Assembly (NCBI GenBank): GCA_012845835.1
Contig: JABAKD010000026.1
Span: forward strand, 16,100,261-16,164,260
Direction: 5' to 3'
Length of the DNA: 64,000 nt
DNA from: Undaria pinnatifida
Lineage: Eukaryota > Sar > Phaeophyceae > Laminariales > Alariaceae
Shown here: positions 11,125 through 22,234 of the stretch, in pieces
How positions within the stretch are numbered: the first letter of the stretch is position 1
Layout: every line of letters begins with the position of its first letter
Notes under the pieces: generated by a model
Databases searched by the model: none
What the model was told of the DNA's origin: nothing
Seen by the model: the letters and a program-made list of their open reading frames with translations, nothing else
Translations under genes and position numbers: made by a program

Positions 11125-11350
11125 TCACACATATCTACTTTAGATTCTGGACAAGCCGTGGTCACAGGTGTCGTCTCTTCTTCCCCCCGGTTCTTGCCTT
11201 CAACTTTCATCGTGCATACGTAGGGTTCAACAGTCCCACTGCTCGTCGATGTTTCATCGATTGTTGCTAACTCACGCTCTCGCGCTTTCCGCGAGTCAAT
11301 TTGTGCACAAGAAATAGGTCCCACGAATTTGTACGAGTATGCACATACCT
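11125..11350 (-). mobile_element. SINE family B copy 3, 5'-truncated
   Basis: It matches the body of the other copies (GCTAACTCACGCTCTCGCGC and GACAAGCCGTGGTCACAGGT on plus) but lacks the tRNA-like head, which would lie to the right of 11350. Confidence 0.7.
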
Positions 11351-11412
11351 AGTACGAGGTCCCAGCATGACCAGAAGCCTAAACTGTGAAGCCTAACCGA
11401 GACCGAAAAACA

Positions 11413-12435
11413 TGGGGGGCGGGATCAGGTTGTGCAGATCAAATGGAATTCTATGGGTTGGGGTGCATGGTTGTGGATATGTTTTTCATGATCAATAAAT
11501 AGATGGAGCTGGAAAATGAAACCGCGGAGACAATCGATGAGATGGACCAAAACTGAAACCATAAATGAATTTGATGAATGGTGACACCATTTTGATTGAC
11601 CGCCCAGCCAGGCTCACCATGCAGTCAGAGGAACGCATCCACATTACCACCAATGCAATACAAAATTATTGTTACCCGTGTCACAAGGCATTTACACATT
11701 GGGTTTGGGTTTTGATACTGCTGTTACCGCAAAAAAAAAAACGGAAAAGAGGAGTTGTCGCGGGATCAGGTTGTGCAGATCAAAGGGAATTCTATGGGTT
11801 GGGGTGCATGGTTGTGGATATGTTTTTCATGATCAATAAATAGATGGAGCTGGAAAATGAAACCGCGGAGACAATCGATGAGATGGACCAAAACTGAAAC
11901 CATAAATAAATGAATTTGATGAATGGTGACACCATTTTGATCGACCGCCCAGCCAGGCTCACCATGCAGTCAAAAGAACGCATCCACATTACCACCAATG
12001 CAATACAAAATCATTGTTACCCGTGTCACAAGGCATTCACACATTACATTGGGTTTTGATACTGCTGTTACCGCAAAAAAAAAAACGGAAAAGAGGAGTT
12101 GTCGCGGGATCAGGTTGTGCAGATCAAAGGGAATTCTATGGGTTGGGGTGCATGGTTGTGGATATGTTTTTCATGATCAATAAATAGATGGAGCTGGAAA
12201 ATGAAACCGCGGAGACAATCGATGAGATGGACCAAAACTGAAACCATAAATGAATTTGATGAATGGTGACACCATTTTGATCGACCGCCCAGCCAGGCTC
12301 ACCATACAGTCAAAGGAACGCATCCACATTACCACCAATGCAATACAAAATTATTGTTACCCGTGTCACAAGGCATTCACACATTGGGTTTTGATACTGC
12401 TGTTACCGCAAAAAAAAACGGACAAGAGGAGTTGT
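11413..12435 (+). repeat. Tandem array, three units of about 345 bp
   Basis: Units begin at CGGGATCAGGTTGTGCAGAT (about 11417, 11761, 12108). Each contains ATGATCAATAAATAGATGGA and an A run before GGAAAAGAGGAGTTGTCGC; the final unit stops at GTTGTCGCTAGG. The units are nearly identical. Their open frames run across unit joints with no recognisable domain. Confidence 0.9.
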
Positions 12436-13446
12436 CGCTAGGTAACTAGTCTACACATACCGGTATAGACTATAGCTGGATTGTATTGATAGTATTATAG
12501 TACGTATTGTATGTGTGTGTTCACCACACGTAGCACACACACACGTGGTGGATCGTCCCCTATCCTCGGGCATGTGACCCTTGCCTTGTTACACCAGTGT
12601 TTAGTACTGCAGAGGAGAAACGCCTGATGCCCCACTCTAGTCCTACATGTTTCGTTGAGTCGTGGGTGATTCTAAACTAGTAATGTAAACATACGTACGC
12701 TTGCTATGATATTGTACGAGTGAACGAGCTCAAGGGTAATTCCTCGTATATATGACATCGATTAGCGAAAGCACAATACTCCGCCCGTCAGTGCATGTCA
12801 GGATGGGAACAATCGACCCTTTCTTTATTCAGGGTGCATTGTCGGCGTGCCTGCAGTGTGCTGCCGTGTGTTAATAATTTTTTGCTCGGTTTCGAACAGA
12901 GAATTCGGACAGAAATTCATGTCCTCATATATCATCCAGCTCTCATCGGAAACGGTCGGAATCGAAAGCTGAACGGAAGACTCTGTCTGTCCGGGCGCCC
13001 TCGATTATAGGGGTGTAGGTAAACCATGCACCGCTACTACTCAAAACAATCTCGTATGTTTTCTATGTTTTGTATTTCATGCACCCTCGCGTGTCTTTTG
13101 GGCTACGTTAGGACTCAGGGCTCTTCTTGTCAGAGCGGGACATGATACCCGGTAAATCGGTACTATTTGTTATACTACTACTATTAATAGCTGAATATTT
13201 AAGTTGGGTGCACGCTTTTCTACCTACACCCCGACGTAGGGGTTCATACACCTGGTTTAGTTTCGGTTATTGGAGGTTTTCATGCAGGAAATGCTTAGCA
13301 ATTTCTGTTTGGAACAAGTTTTTGTTACAAAAATAAATTTTGTTGCCTTTTGGTCACTCCAGTTACTTACGTTGTTACGTTGTTAGCTGCGTGTTACTGA
13401 TACCCGCAACGCACATACATGCCTGTTTAGAAATAAGGGGAGTGGA
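12436..13446. other. No gene recognised
   Basis: Unique-looking sequence. I see no splice-bounded exon, transposon end or RNA gene that I can support. Confidence 0.4.
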
Positions 13447-13848
13447 ATGTATAAAATACGTACCTGTAGTTTGCTATTGAAGAAATCGATAAAGGGATCT
13501 GGCCGCCTCCACTGTGTCATTATATCGTGGACGACACCTTTCGACTTGATCCCCACAGGAGCGATGAAGGTTTCACGGGGTTACATACTCTTGGGCCTAA
13601 CTGTCACACCCCATACCCTTGCCAGCCGAGACCCACGAAGCCATGGACTGAGAAACCGCACCCAAGACAATATACTCCACGCAGGCATTGGTGCGGTGCG
13701 TGGAATCTGCGATCCTCTCGAGAGCGAATGCGCTTCAAATGACATGCACATCAAAGAGGACATCAATACAGCGCTTAGGTTGAAATCCAAGGTCACCGGT
13801 GAGGTTTTCTGTGTCTTGGCGGGCTATAGGGAAGACGCCGCATGTTAG
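13447..13848 (+). CDS. Unrecognised ORF, 133 codons
   Basis: It is open from an ATG at 13447 to a TAG at 13846. The minus strand is also largely open over the same interval (13581-13796), which weakens the case. I recognise no domain, signal peptide or membrane segment. It may be a fragment of a transposon or a chance ORF. Confidence 0.15.
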   Translation: MYKIRTCSLLLKKSIKGSGRLHCVIISWTTPFDLIPTGAMKVSRGYILLGLTVTPHTLASRDPRSHGLRNRTQDNILHAGIGAVRGICDPLESECASNDMHIKEDINTALRLKSKVTGEVFCVLAGYREDAAC

Positions 13849-13911
13849 GGCGCATAATGCATCTCTAAGTAAGTGTGCTTTGTGTCCATCGCGGTTGCCG
13901 CTGCTGTTATA

Positions 13912-13999
13912 CATATCATAAAATATGAAAATACACTCCAGCTGAGATCGAAGATTTCGTCGAAACTCATCTTTGCAAGCTGTGTGTGATACTCCGATG
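13912..13999 (-). repeat. Family A 3'-end fragment, 88 bp
   Basis: Only the terminal block is present, from ATATGAAAATACACTCCAGC to GTGTGATACTCCGAT, preceded by ATAC ATATCATAAA. It is an extremely 5'-truncated copy, as expected if insertion starts at this end. Confidence 0.85.
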
Positions 14000-14045
14000 T
14001 ATTTTGTTTGGTCATGATCAAGTCCCCATAGTGCAACTGATACCC

Positions 14046-14130
14046 CTGCTGGTGTAGTGGTTATGACCTCGAATGCTGCTGCTATTAATAGCTGATAGTA
14101 GAGTTGGCGCTGGAGTTCGAACCCTTATGT
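14046..14130 (+). repeat. tRNA-like (SINE-head-like) segment
   Basis: An A-box-like TGGTGTAGTGG (14050-14060) and a B-box-like GAGTTCGAACCC (about 14113-14124) lie 64 bases apart. That is longer than in a normal tRNA, and the flanks do not pair as an acceptor stem. It is best read as a tRNA-derived retroposon head, not a working tRNA gene. Confidence 0.45.
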
Positions 14131-14624
14131 TGATCGGACTTTTGATTTTATCTGAAAACCGCAAACTATAGAAATCCACTAAATTTTTATAGTAATGACG
14201 GCGCGAAGTAGAGTGGGTAGGCACATTTCGATGCGAGTCGACGACGAAAGAAAGGGCAGAAGTCTTCTCGCGAAAAAAACCAATGCCCGTACGTGGGGGG
14301 AGAAGGAGCCCGCTTAGTGGCCCTAGACGTAAGTTGGGTCTAGGGAGAGAGAAACATAGAGAACAAGTGCGAACACAATTAAAGCACGTTACGAGGAAAC
14401 TATCATGTTCACTCAGAAGGAGCGCACACTGTGAAACGCGCTTGTCTGAGTGTTTTCACTACAAATCAAAATCTTCACTCTTCTACATTCAGCACGACCA
14501 GTGTCGTGCTTACACGCCTCATAGAGAGACGAGGTCTCTCTTCACAACTACGGGAGAGGTACGTATCGAAAATACCAGAGCTTTCTTCGGTACGCCTCTT
14601 TTAGGTTGGTATCATTTACCACGG

Positions 14625-14862
14625 TAACCAGCCACCACGGTAATGCACGGTAATTATTAGATGGTAACTGGCAACCTTGGTACTCATTGGTAAAGGAACC
14701 CGCCACCACGGTAATGCACGGTAATTTTTGGAGGGTAACGGACAACCTTGGTACTCATTGGTACAGGAACCCGCCACCACGGTAATGTACGGTAATTATT
14801 GGATGGTAACGGACAACCTTGGTAATCATTGATACAGGAACCCGCCACTACGGTAATGAACG
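14625..14862. repeat. 72-bp tandem repeat, about 3.3 copies
   Basis: CCACGGTAATGCACGGTAAT-type starts recur every 72 bases (about 14634, 14706, 14778, 14850), each followed by GGTAAC..CAACCTTGGTA. The unit itself contains repeated GGTAA words. Confidence 0.85.
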
Positions 14863-15248
14863 TTTGATTTTTTTTTTACAGCGCGTGGCATGCCCACGTT
14901 ACAACGTATGCCCAAACATCCGAACAACAACAAATATCATGCGTAGACTCAATGTTTGCAAACCTCAAATGCAAGCTTATCCCTACATAGTACAGGCAGA
15001 CGGGCCCGGCGGCCTCAAGACTCTCGCAGCCAAAAGGAAGATGAAGACGAACCAAAACCTTCACCCAAGGTACGCCAGCAATGTCAACCACGTCAATCAA
15101 CAACCAAACCGTGAAAAAATCAAGATATCGCCCCCCCCTCCTTCTTCTATGGACACATAAAGCAGAATGAAAACTCGCAGCATGTCTCGACTCCGACAAC
15201 CAGAGGAGAGCAATAATACAGCAATTTACCAATCAATGGTTCATAGCT
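14863..15248. other. No gene recognised; possible 3' splice site
   Basis: A T run followed by ACAG at about 14871-14881 resembles a 3' splice site, and the plus frame after it stays open to 15160. I recognise no domain and cannot pair it with an upstream exon. Confidence 0.3.
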
Positions 15249-17880
15249 TCAAAGAGTCAAGGTTACAGGCGCACCCGCTGCCGCCTCCTCCATTTCAACA
15301 ACTTTTTTTTTGCACTGAGCTGCCGCTGCTTTGTTGGCTTCGACGGCGTTGTGGAGGGCCTTGACCTCCGGGATAACGAACTTGTTGAGTCGAAGGAGCA
15401 TCATTCGCTCCACCTTGTGGGGTAACATCGAGCTGCGCATGGTGCCAATCAGCAAGGCAAGGGCTGGAAAGTTCGTCTCCGCCTGGAAGCTCGTAGAGTC
15501 GATCGCGTGGTACAAGCGAGCAACTAGCGCCAAGAATGGCAGGTCTGCTTCGACTTCGCCCGTCTCGGCGCATGTTGTGGCCTTACTTCTTCGCAGCCAG
15601 AAGTCGAGAAGCGAGAATTCGTCCTTCTCCGGGGTCGGGTCTTCGGCGACGTACATCCGCAGGTCCCGCCCGATGACCGAGTGCCGTGTCACGGTAGATT
15701 TCCCCTCCGAGGAAGCTCTGCTGGACTCGCCTCTCTCCTAGGGCCGACGGCCTCTGCCTTTTAGGTGGAGGCTGGTTGGGCTCACCGCTGCCACTGCCGC
15801 TTCCGCCGCTTGCACCGCTGCCGCTGCCACCGTCTCCGCCGCTGCTGCCGCTACCATCCTCAGCTGGGGAAGCCGGCACGACTATCGGGTCCACGAAGGT
15901 CTTGGCGACGTTCACATCAGCGATGGCATCGGCCTTCAGAGCTGCGCTGCCGTTAAGGAGATGCTCTTCCGAGCAGTCGTTCCGCCTGGGGTCCAGGAGC
16001 GCGCCGATGCGTTCCAGGGGCATGCTGGCCTCCCCAAGCCCCTTTGACTCCAACCTCGAGAGGAGGGTGTCGCGTACCTTCAACGCCTCGATTGTAAGGT
16101 CGTCCAAGCTTGTCTTCTCCTTCAGCACGTCGCCGCCGTCGCAGGCTTGGTCTGGTGCGCGGATTCAGTTCTCCGTGTCGCCGATGATCTCCTTGATCTC
16201 CAACATGCTGAACATGGTCTGGCTGATGTGGATGTCGACGCCCCGCTGGATTTTGATGGTCACCTCCGCAACGACGTCCAGCAGGCTGCATACCTCGTTC
16301 GCGATCGTCCACTCTCGGGTGGTCAACTTGCGGGCGTTGCCTTCGTGTGTCTGGAAGTATTCCTGTATTGCCTTCTTCAGCCGGAGCAGCCGGACCATCA
16401 TGGCGTGTTGAGTGGTCCACCTGTCAGTTGGCATCAACGCGCGAGGGGCGGGCGGTGGGCGGGGGGTGGGGGTTTAAGACGATGGGTAAAAAATAAAAAA
16501 TAAAAACACATGATCATTGTATATTAAAACTAAGCTACCACAATATTATAGCATTTCAATATTTCAATGTTTCACAGTGTGGTATTCTTCCGATAAAGCA
16601 TACCTGACACAATATAATGTGCCAATACTAAACGCGTAACAATATTACTAAATTGGGGAGTTCAAATATGACCTACTAGACTAGCTACTCACCTCGTGTC
16701 GTTGCCCCTGATCAGCTCGTAGATTTCATGGAACTCTTCCTGCAGTTTCTGGATGGCCTTCAACTCGTCGTTGTTGACCGCGGAGTGGCTGAATACCCCC
16801 CACCAATCACGCCAGCCTTTTCATCAGCTTCTCCATCGCTGGGTTTTCGCACGTGTTGACGGAACCCTTTACCACCAACGCGCACATCGTGACGGAGTTG
16901 AGGCGGTGCGGGCGTTGCGCTTGAGGGCGTCGACGTCCAGGTTTTTACATGCGTTAACGACATTGCCGCCTTGGTTCAAGGTGAACGCGAGGAAGACATC
17001 CTCCCATCAGCTCCCCGAAAAACTCCGTCGTGAGCTGCGGGTGCAAAATGATGGTCGAGGTTCAACGTTAAAAATGGCGTGCCAACAGTTGGGGAGAACG
17101 GGAGAATCAAGAGCTAGGTATGCTGCACTAGCCAACCACCTCCCAAAGCGCACACGAGCAACGCGAGTCATGCAAACAAGGTGGACACGAAACTGTTCGA
17201 ACCACTCTATACTCCAAATCTACATGGTATGTCAACCCGGTAAAACCACCGCGCGTGAAGCACTGTTGTTTACCTGCTTCTTACTATAAGCGCCTTAATG
17301 CTTAGTACTCCGGGCGTATATATCACAAATACAGATTTAAAGATGAAACGATTTTATATTATTTACACTCGCCTTCTCGATCCATGGTTCGATGTCGGCA
17401 GCGGTGTGAGAGCCAAGAAAAACTCGTGTCGCCAACCCGACGCGCGTGATCTCCGTCTCGCCTTCGGCGATATCTAGTACACGACACGGAGAACGTGATG
17501 AACTCCTCGTTTGCGACGGTGGTGAGGTCCAGCTGAGCACCCAGGAAAGGGCCAAGGTACCCCTAGGCCCTACTTGACCTCGTCGCATGTCTCGGTGTAG
17601 ACGGTTGATAGGATCGGGGGTTGAACGTCTTGGTGGATATAGTCGTCTCCACTTACTCGGGGCACAATGCGCCCACGTGAAGCTTGTAGCCCTCGTCATG
17701 GCGCAGGTTCTGCGCCCTCATGTTGACCGCCGACCAAATGACGAACCGGCGGTCGGCCGCCGCGTGCGTCGAAGCCAACAACTTCGGCGCCATAAACCTC
17801 AAGATGGATGTCGTGATCGAAGGCTTTGCTGCTTCAGAAGCTCCGGCTGGCGGCATCTTGCCCACAGTATCGACCACTGA
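15249..17880 (-). pseudogene. Decayed hAT-superfamily transposase
   Basis: Reading minus, the N-terminal part (17877-17653) has the FVIWSAVN...LCPE region typical before the hAT DDE domain. A segment near 17480-17380 gives an LGSHTAADIEPWIEK-like strand. 16900-16693 carries EKLMKRLA and AVNNDELKAIQKLQEEF. A GT-AG intron (16692-16421) then joins NDTR to WTTQHAMMVRLLRLK, recreating the TRW motif of hAT transposases. The C-terminal dimerisation region is at 15692-15249 (FSLLDFWLRRSK ... LALVARLYHAIDSTS). Disruptions are TGA codons at 16807-16809 and 16165-16167, a frame change at the G run near 16795-16800 and another near 15735. The stretch for the central DDE region (about 17330-16950) is not recognisable. 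I found no terminal repeats. The element is old and non-autonomous. Confidence 0.8.
16421..16692 (-). other. Intron inside hAT pseudogene
   Basis: The 5' site is ACGAG|GTGAGT, read minus at 16693/16692, and the 3' site is ACTGACAG|GTGG ending at 16421. A C-rich tract precedes the 3' site. Removing these 272 bases restores the frame and the TRW motif. Confidence 0.75.
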
Positions 17881-18304
17881 ATATGTACAAAAATAGAACC
17901 AGCGATGGTGACAGCACGGGGAGAGAGAACGATAGAGAGAAGGGGAGCTATCTCGATGATTGAATTCGATATTTGATTATTCACAAACTGATAAATTGAT
18001 AATTCGCCATTGTAGAGAATTCGGTAATCCCTAATAATTACCTAAGGCCGTTTCTTATAGCATTGGATTCTCATCTTCGATTCCGCCAGAATCCGATTTG
18101 AGCCCATTTCCGCCTTCTTATAGACACGGATTTTGGCACAATCCAATTCGGAAAAATCCGATTTCAGCTTTTCGAGTTGCGGCCACTCGGATTCCTGACC
18201 AAAATCCGAGACGCTGCCCAACCCGGATTTCTGTCTCGGATTATTTGAAACTCTCTGGTTGCGCCGCGCGCGCGCACACACACACACACATCGGGCTACC
18301 CCAC

Positions 18305-18736
18305 ATGCGTGCTGCAGTGCCGGCGCTGTTAGGGCTGCTGGGCGTCGCCCGTGGGCTAGCCTACGAACTTGGCTTGCCCTCGGGACGCGTGGTGCACCAT
18401 CAAATGGCCGCGACAGCGAGAGAAAAAGCTGGTGTCGACGTTTCTGCTGTCTTTGCCACCACGCTAGCTGCCTTCCATCTGCAGCAGCAGCGTAGTGTCG
18501 CCACCTGGGACCTCATCTTACAAGACTACGAAGACGAGCTAGAGCCCGACACAGAGGACGATGAGATGTCAAGGGCTGTCAAGAGGCGGCGTGTGCACCC
18601 TCGCAAAGACTACACAAAGTCGGGTTGGTGGCAGGAGCTGGAGGAGCTGCATGAGTATCTGCTTCTGTGTCATGCCTCCAACACAGCACTCTGCAAAATG
18701 CTCTATAGCTGCTTCCGCCAGGCTGTTGTAGCTTAG
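18305..18736 (+). CDS. Truncated Harbinger transposase N-terminus, 143 aa
   Basis: It starts at the first in-frame ATG, 18305, and ends at TAG 18734-18736. The second half contains an acidic stretch followed by KRRRVHPRKDYTKSGWWQEL. A basic stretch plus a DY-x-x-S-x-WW motif is common just before the catalytic domain of PIF/Harbinger transposases. The DDE catalytic region is absent and the frame stops about 40 residues later. It lies wholly inside the 53-bp TIRs. It may be a relic that still binds partner proteins, or it may be inert. Confidence 0.6.
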   Translation: MRAAVPALLGLLGVARGLAYELGLPSGRVVHHQMAATAREKAGVDVSAVFATTLAAFHLQQQRSVATWDLILQDYEDELEPDTEDDEMSRAVKRRRVHPRKDYTKSGWWQELEELHEYLLLCHASNTALCKMLYSCFRQAVVA

Positions 18737-18850
18737 CAACAGCGACTCTGGTGCCTCTTGGTCCGGCATGTTTGCAACGTCTGTGTGGTCTGCTGCGTGT
18801 GGTCTGCTGCCTCTGCGCTGCGTCTGTATGTCTGTATCGGTCTGCTGTGT

Positions 18851-18873
18851 GCTGCTGCTGCTGCTGCTGCTGT
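18851..18873. repeat. (GCT)n microsatellite
   Basis: Seven GCT units inside the Harbinger-type element. A (CA)n run at about 18274-18291 also lies in this element. Confidence 0.9.
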
Positions 18874-19162
18874 GTGGTGTTGGGTTTTGCGCGCGCTGTT
18901 TTGAAAAAAAAATGACAGTCCTGCTGAAATCCGTCTGACAAAATCCGTTCGCTATAAGAAAGGTCGGGCTTTCTTCTCCGCCCGAATTTTGCCGAATCGG
19001 ATTCTGGCGGAATCGAAGATGAGAATCCAATGCTATAAGAAACGGCCTAATCAGACTATATAATTATAAAAATGTCTATAATACGTAATTCTTTCGCTTA
19101 GTGAACATTCGCCATCGAGGATTTTATTAATTGTTAATCATTAATTTTAATTTTAATTTATA

Positions 19163-19195
19163 TAGGGTTAGTTAGGGTCAGGGTTAGGGTTGTTA
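19163..19195 (+). repeat. Telomere-like TTAGGG remnants
   Basis: AGGGTTAGTTAGGGTCAGGG and neighbouring bases form a degenerate interstitial TTAGGG-type tract immediately before a SINE. Confidence 0.6.
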
Positions 19196-19196
19196 G

Positions 19197-19500
19197 GCGG
19201 GTCGCCCCGGTGGTGTATCAGGTTATCCTCGAGCCTGGTATAGGTCAGTTTCTTGAGTTCGAATCCCCCCGAGTGCATACCCGAATAAATTCGTGGGGAC
19301 TTTTTCTTGTGCAGAAATTGACTTACGGACAGCGCGAGAGCGTGAGTTAGCAACACTCGAAAAATCGATAACGAGAAGTGGGATTGCTGAACCGTACTCG
19401 AATGCGCGATCAAAATTGAAGGCAAGAACCAGGGGGGAGAAGGGACGACACCTGTGACCACGGCTTGTTCAGAAACTGGAACGTACAAGTGTGAAGAAAC
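19197..19500 (+). mobile_element. SINE family B copy 4, full length
   Basis: This is the best-preserved copy. The head is GCGGGTCGCCCCGGTGGTG, the A-box-like motif TGGTGTATCAGG, and the B-box-like motif GAGTTCGAATCC about 60 bases further. A conserved body of about 200 bp follows, ending at GTGTGAAGAAACAAAGC. The head-to-tail length is about 300 bp. The tRNA-type internal promoter implies Pol III transcription; movement would need a partner LINE. Confidence 0.8.
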
Positions 19501-20636
19501 AAAGCAAAAAAATAACAGAAACACTAAAGACAATAAGAAATCTAAAATGAAAGCAAGCGCTGGAAATGAAGCGGGAAACAAGACCGTACCACCAAAAAGT
19601 AGAACAAGGCATAACAAACAGCAGCTAAAAACTATTAAGACCAACATAGCACTTACTTGACTACTCCAACCAACATTGTGAGCAGCACATATATGCACAA
19701 CCTGAATAGCCAACACCACCTCCACCCCCAACGTTTGGCACGCCTATCGTTGTAATAATTTGGCGCGGTGCTGATGGCTGTAAAAACTAGATTTGTGCTC
19801 TGAAGCCTGAAACTTGTAAACGTAAGCGTGACCGGCCTGTTTCGCTTCAAATATTAGCACGACAGCATGCTTCCAATCTGCTGTCGACAGTGGATGCGAT
19901 TTGGACATATCATCAACAGCCCTTAGACCGGGCTGTTGTCTCCGAGACATTTCCGTATCGTAATTACCAGGTTAATTACAGCTGAATATCGCCATCATCT
20001 TCGTCATGATATGCATCATTGGTTAGATATCGCCGTCATCATGATACATCGTCGATATCATCGTAATGACCACCATTACATCGTCTGTCGGTACGATATG
20101 ACAAAGACCGATTGAGGGTTGAGACACGGCAGACCCCGTGGTGTCGGGGGAGGAGAAGATCCTGCTTAGTGACCGTGGATCTGGGCTACGTCTTAGAGGG
20201 GAGGGAAAAGGAGAAACGGAAAGGGCGAAGTTAGTGCGTGGTATTCGGGCCGTTCTTAGATGCGTGCTACGACAGAGGTGCACCTCCTTTTTTTCTGGGG
20301 TTCCTCAATTTGGGAGCTCTTCAACAACTGATTTACAGAGAAAACTAAAACTGCTACCTGACGAAAACCTCCATGATATGGCCTAGTTACACGACGAGAA
20401 TCATGCAAGTAAAATGGCCTTTTATTGATGTTTTTCCGACGATTTCGGGTTAAGGAGCCCCGTCATTCAGAAAACATTTATTTCGTATCACACGAAAACT
20501 GATGCCTCTATCGTAGCATGCGTCCTTGTCGGATGTCGGATGTGGGATGTCGGGGATGCAAATTTCCTTAGTTCAGGGAGTAGAATAAGACCTCGTATAA
20601 ATAGTGCATAATATGTGTTCCAAGCTGGAGCAAAGG
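19501..20636. other. No gene; one dispersed repeat fragment
   Basis: The segment at about 20385-20480 (GACGAGAATCATGCAA...GGTTAAGGAGCCCCGTCATT) has a diverged match at about 36470-36550. Nothing else is recognised. Confidence 0.5.
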
Positions 20637-20987
20637 TTGTTGGTTTATGTGTTGGTTTATGCCTGCGCACAAGTCTGATGTATGATGTGTATGACTGCAT
20701 AAAATCTACGGATATGGTAGAGTAAAACTATTGATATGATTGGCGGTCCCAATCTTTGATATGTTCGAGTTGAGCCCCCTTGGGCGCAGTGTACTAGTGC
20801 TACTGCTGTTCCTCTGTCTACTATTTTGTCATCTTCGGGTGTGCATGTTCAGAGTGGCCTCCGGGACTCCGTATTTTAATGTATATATCCTATCTTTTTA
20901 TCTTCTCCTCTGCCTGATGGTCCCTCGTCGGGTACTGAGAGCAATCTCCCCGTGAGCCACCCTACGTCGGGCATACAGATTGTCGAT
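20637..20987 (+). repeat. Dispersed repeat E, copy 1, about 350 bp
   Basis: It matches 29548-29900 over its full length with small differences. It starts TGTTGGTTTATGTGTTGGTT and ends CGGGCATACAGATTGTC. I see no terminal inverted repeat and no coding domain. Confidence 0.85.
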
Positions 20988-21503
20988 TATGCTAGCATGA
21001 TCGTACGACAAGACGCTTGTGCCTTCGGACGTAGATTGCTCTGAGGAGCCCGGAATGCTTTAGGAGCAATTTTTCTTCATCGACCTCCACCCTACACGAC
21101 AGTGACGGAACCCGCACGTACACCAGCAGCAACCGAGAGCAAGACCACCGAGACGCAGCCTAAGACAACCAGATACAGGAAGAGGCGGAGCAGTCAGGGA
21201 TGGATGGTGATGAGCCAATAGAGCCACGGTCCTTCACCTGCTAGCCAGACCTCCTTGTACGTGCTTGCATCGAGCGAGCGATTTCGGGGCTGAGTTTTGA
21301 GCTGCAGTTACGAGCAACTCTGCGCGACGATGGTTGGGAAAGGGGGGGTGGCAGCGGAATTACAGCCAGCAAAGCTAATGGGAATGAGCGTGGAGCAGCA
21401 GCATGCATGTGCACAGCAGTGGTTTTGAGGAAGGTCAGGGGAGGAAGCGAGCAGGACAGAGCAAGGAAGGAGGGGACCGCCCCTTCCGCGCCATCACGAG
21501 CTT
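20988..21503. other. No gene recognised
   Basis: I see nothing I can support in this stretch. Confidence 0.4.
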
Positions 21504-21755
21504 CGGCTCACAAAAGGCGCGTAATCGGTTCCCTTGATTTTTGTGTTTCATTTTTATTTCTTTCTAGAGTTGATGTGTGGTTGCTTTTGTTCGGGTATCA
21601 GTTGGTACGTACGGTTTAGTACAGTCGTTCGGCTCACAAAAGGCGCGTAATCGGTTCCCTTGATTTTTGTGTTCCATTTTTATTTCTTTCTAGAGTTGGA
21701 TGTGTGGTTGTTTTTGTTTGCGTATCAGTTGGTACGTACAGTTCAGTACAGTCGT
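21504..21755 (+). repeat. Tandem duplication, unit about 123 bp
   Basis: TTCGGCTCACAAAAGGCGCG opens both units (about 21504 and 21628), and each ends near AGTACAGTCGTT. Confidence 0.85.
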
Positions 21756-21854
21756 TAGTACCTGAAGAGTTCAAGTCGATTTTTCGTTTATATGGTAAGA
21801 TAGGAGATGTGATACTTGTTTGCCTTATGATATGGTCAGTACACTGCTGAAAAC

Positions 21855-22110
21855 TGATTTTTTCTGTAGTTTATATTACGAGTTGGCACTTTGGTTCCTT
21901 TCCAATTAACCATTTTCCCTCAGTCCCAAAGAGTGAAGGAAAAATGGTTTCTGCCGAAAATATTACTTTTGATCTTGCAAACTGTTTTTTTCTGTAGTTT
22001 ACAATACGAGTTGGCACTTTGGTTCCTTTTCAATCAACCGTTTCCCATCAATTCCAAAGAGTTGAGGTAAAATGGTTACTACTGCCGAAAATATGACTTT
22101 CGATCTTGGT
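21855..22110 (+). repeat. Tandem duplication, unit about 128 bp
   Basis: TTTTTTCTGTAGTTTA..(A)TACGAGTTGGCACTTTGG opens both units, followed by a block with GCCGAAAATAT and GATCTTG. Confidence 0.8.
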
Positions 22111-22234
22111 CGAGAAGATCACGGTATTGATCGGTGTATAAGCGGTCTATACTATTGCTAGATGGTACCTGGTACGTGGTCGTGGTGGTAAATATTTGTT
22201 TTGGTTGGCCGGGAAAAGTTCACATACAATATGA

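Larger units (their letters stand above)
18046..19047 (+). mobile_element. PIF/Harbinger-type DNA transposon, 1,002 bp
   Basis: Terminal inverted repeats of 53 bp match perfectly (18046-18098 and 18995-19047, starting GGCCGTTTCTTATAGCATTG). The flanking trinucleotide TAA is duplicated (18043-18045, 19048-19050), matching the TWA target preference of PIF/Harbinger. More divergent subterminal AATCCG and CTTATAG words follow inside. The interior carries one short transposase-like ORF and (CA)n and (GCT)n microsatellites. The element is too short for a full transposase plus Myb-like protein, so it is an internally deleted or non-autonomous form. Perfect TIRs imply recent movement. Confidence 0.88.
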
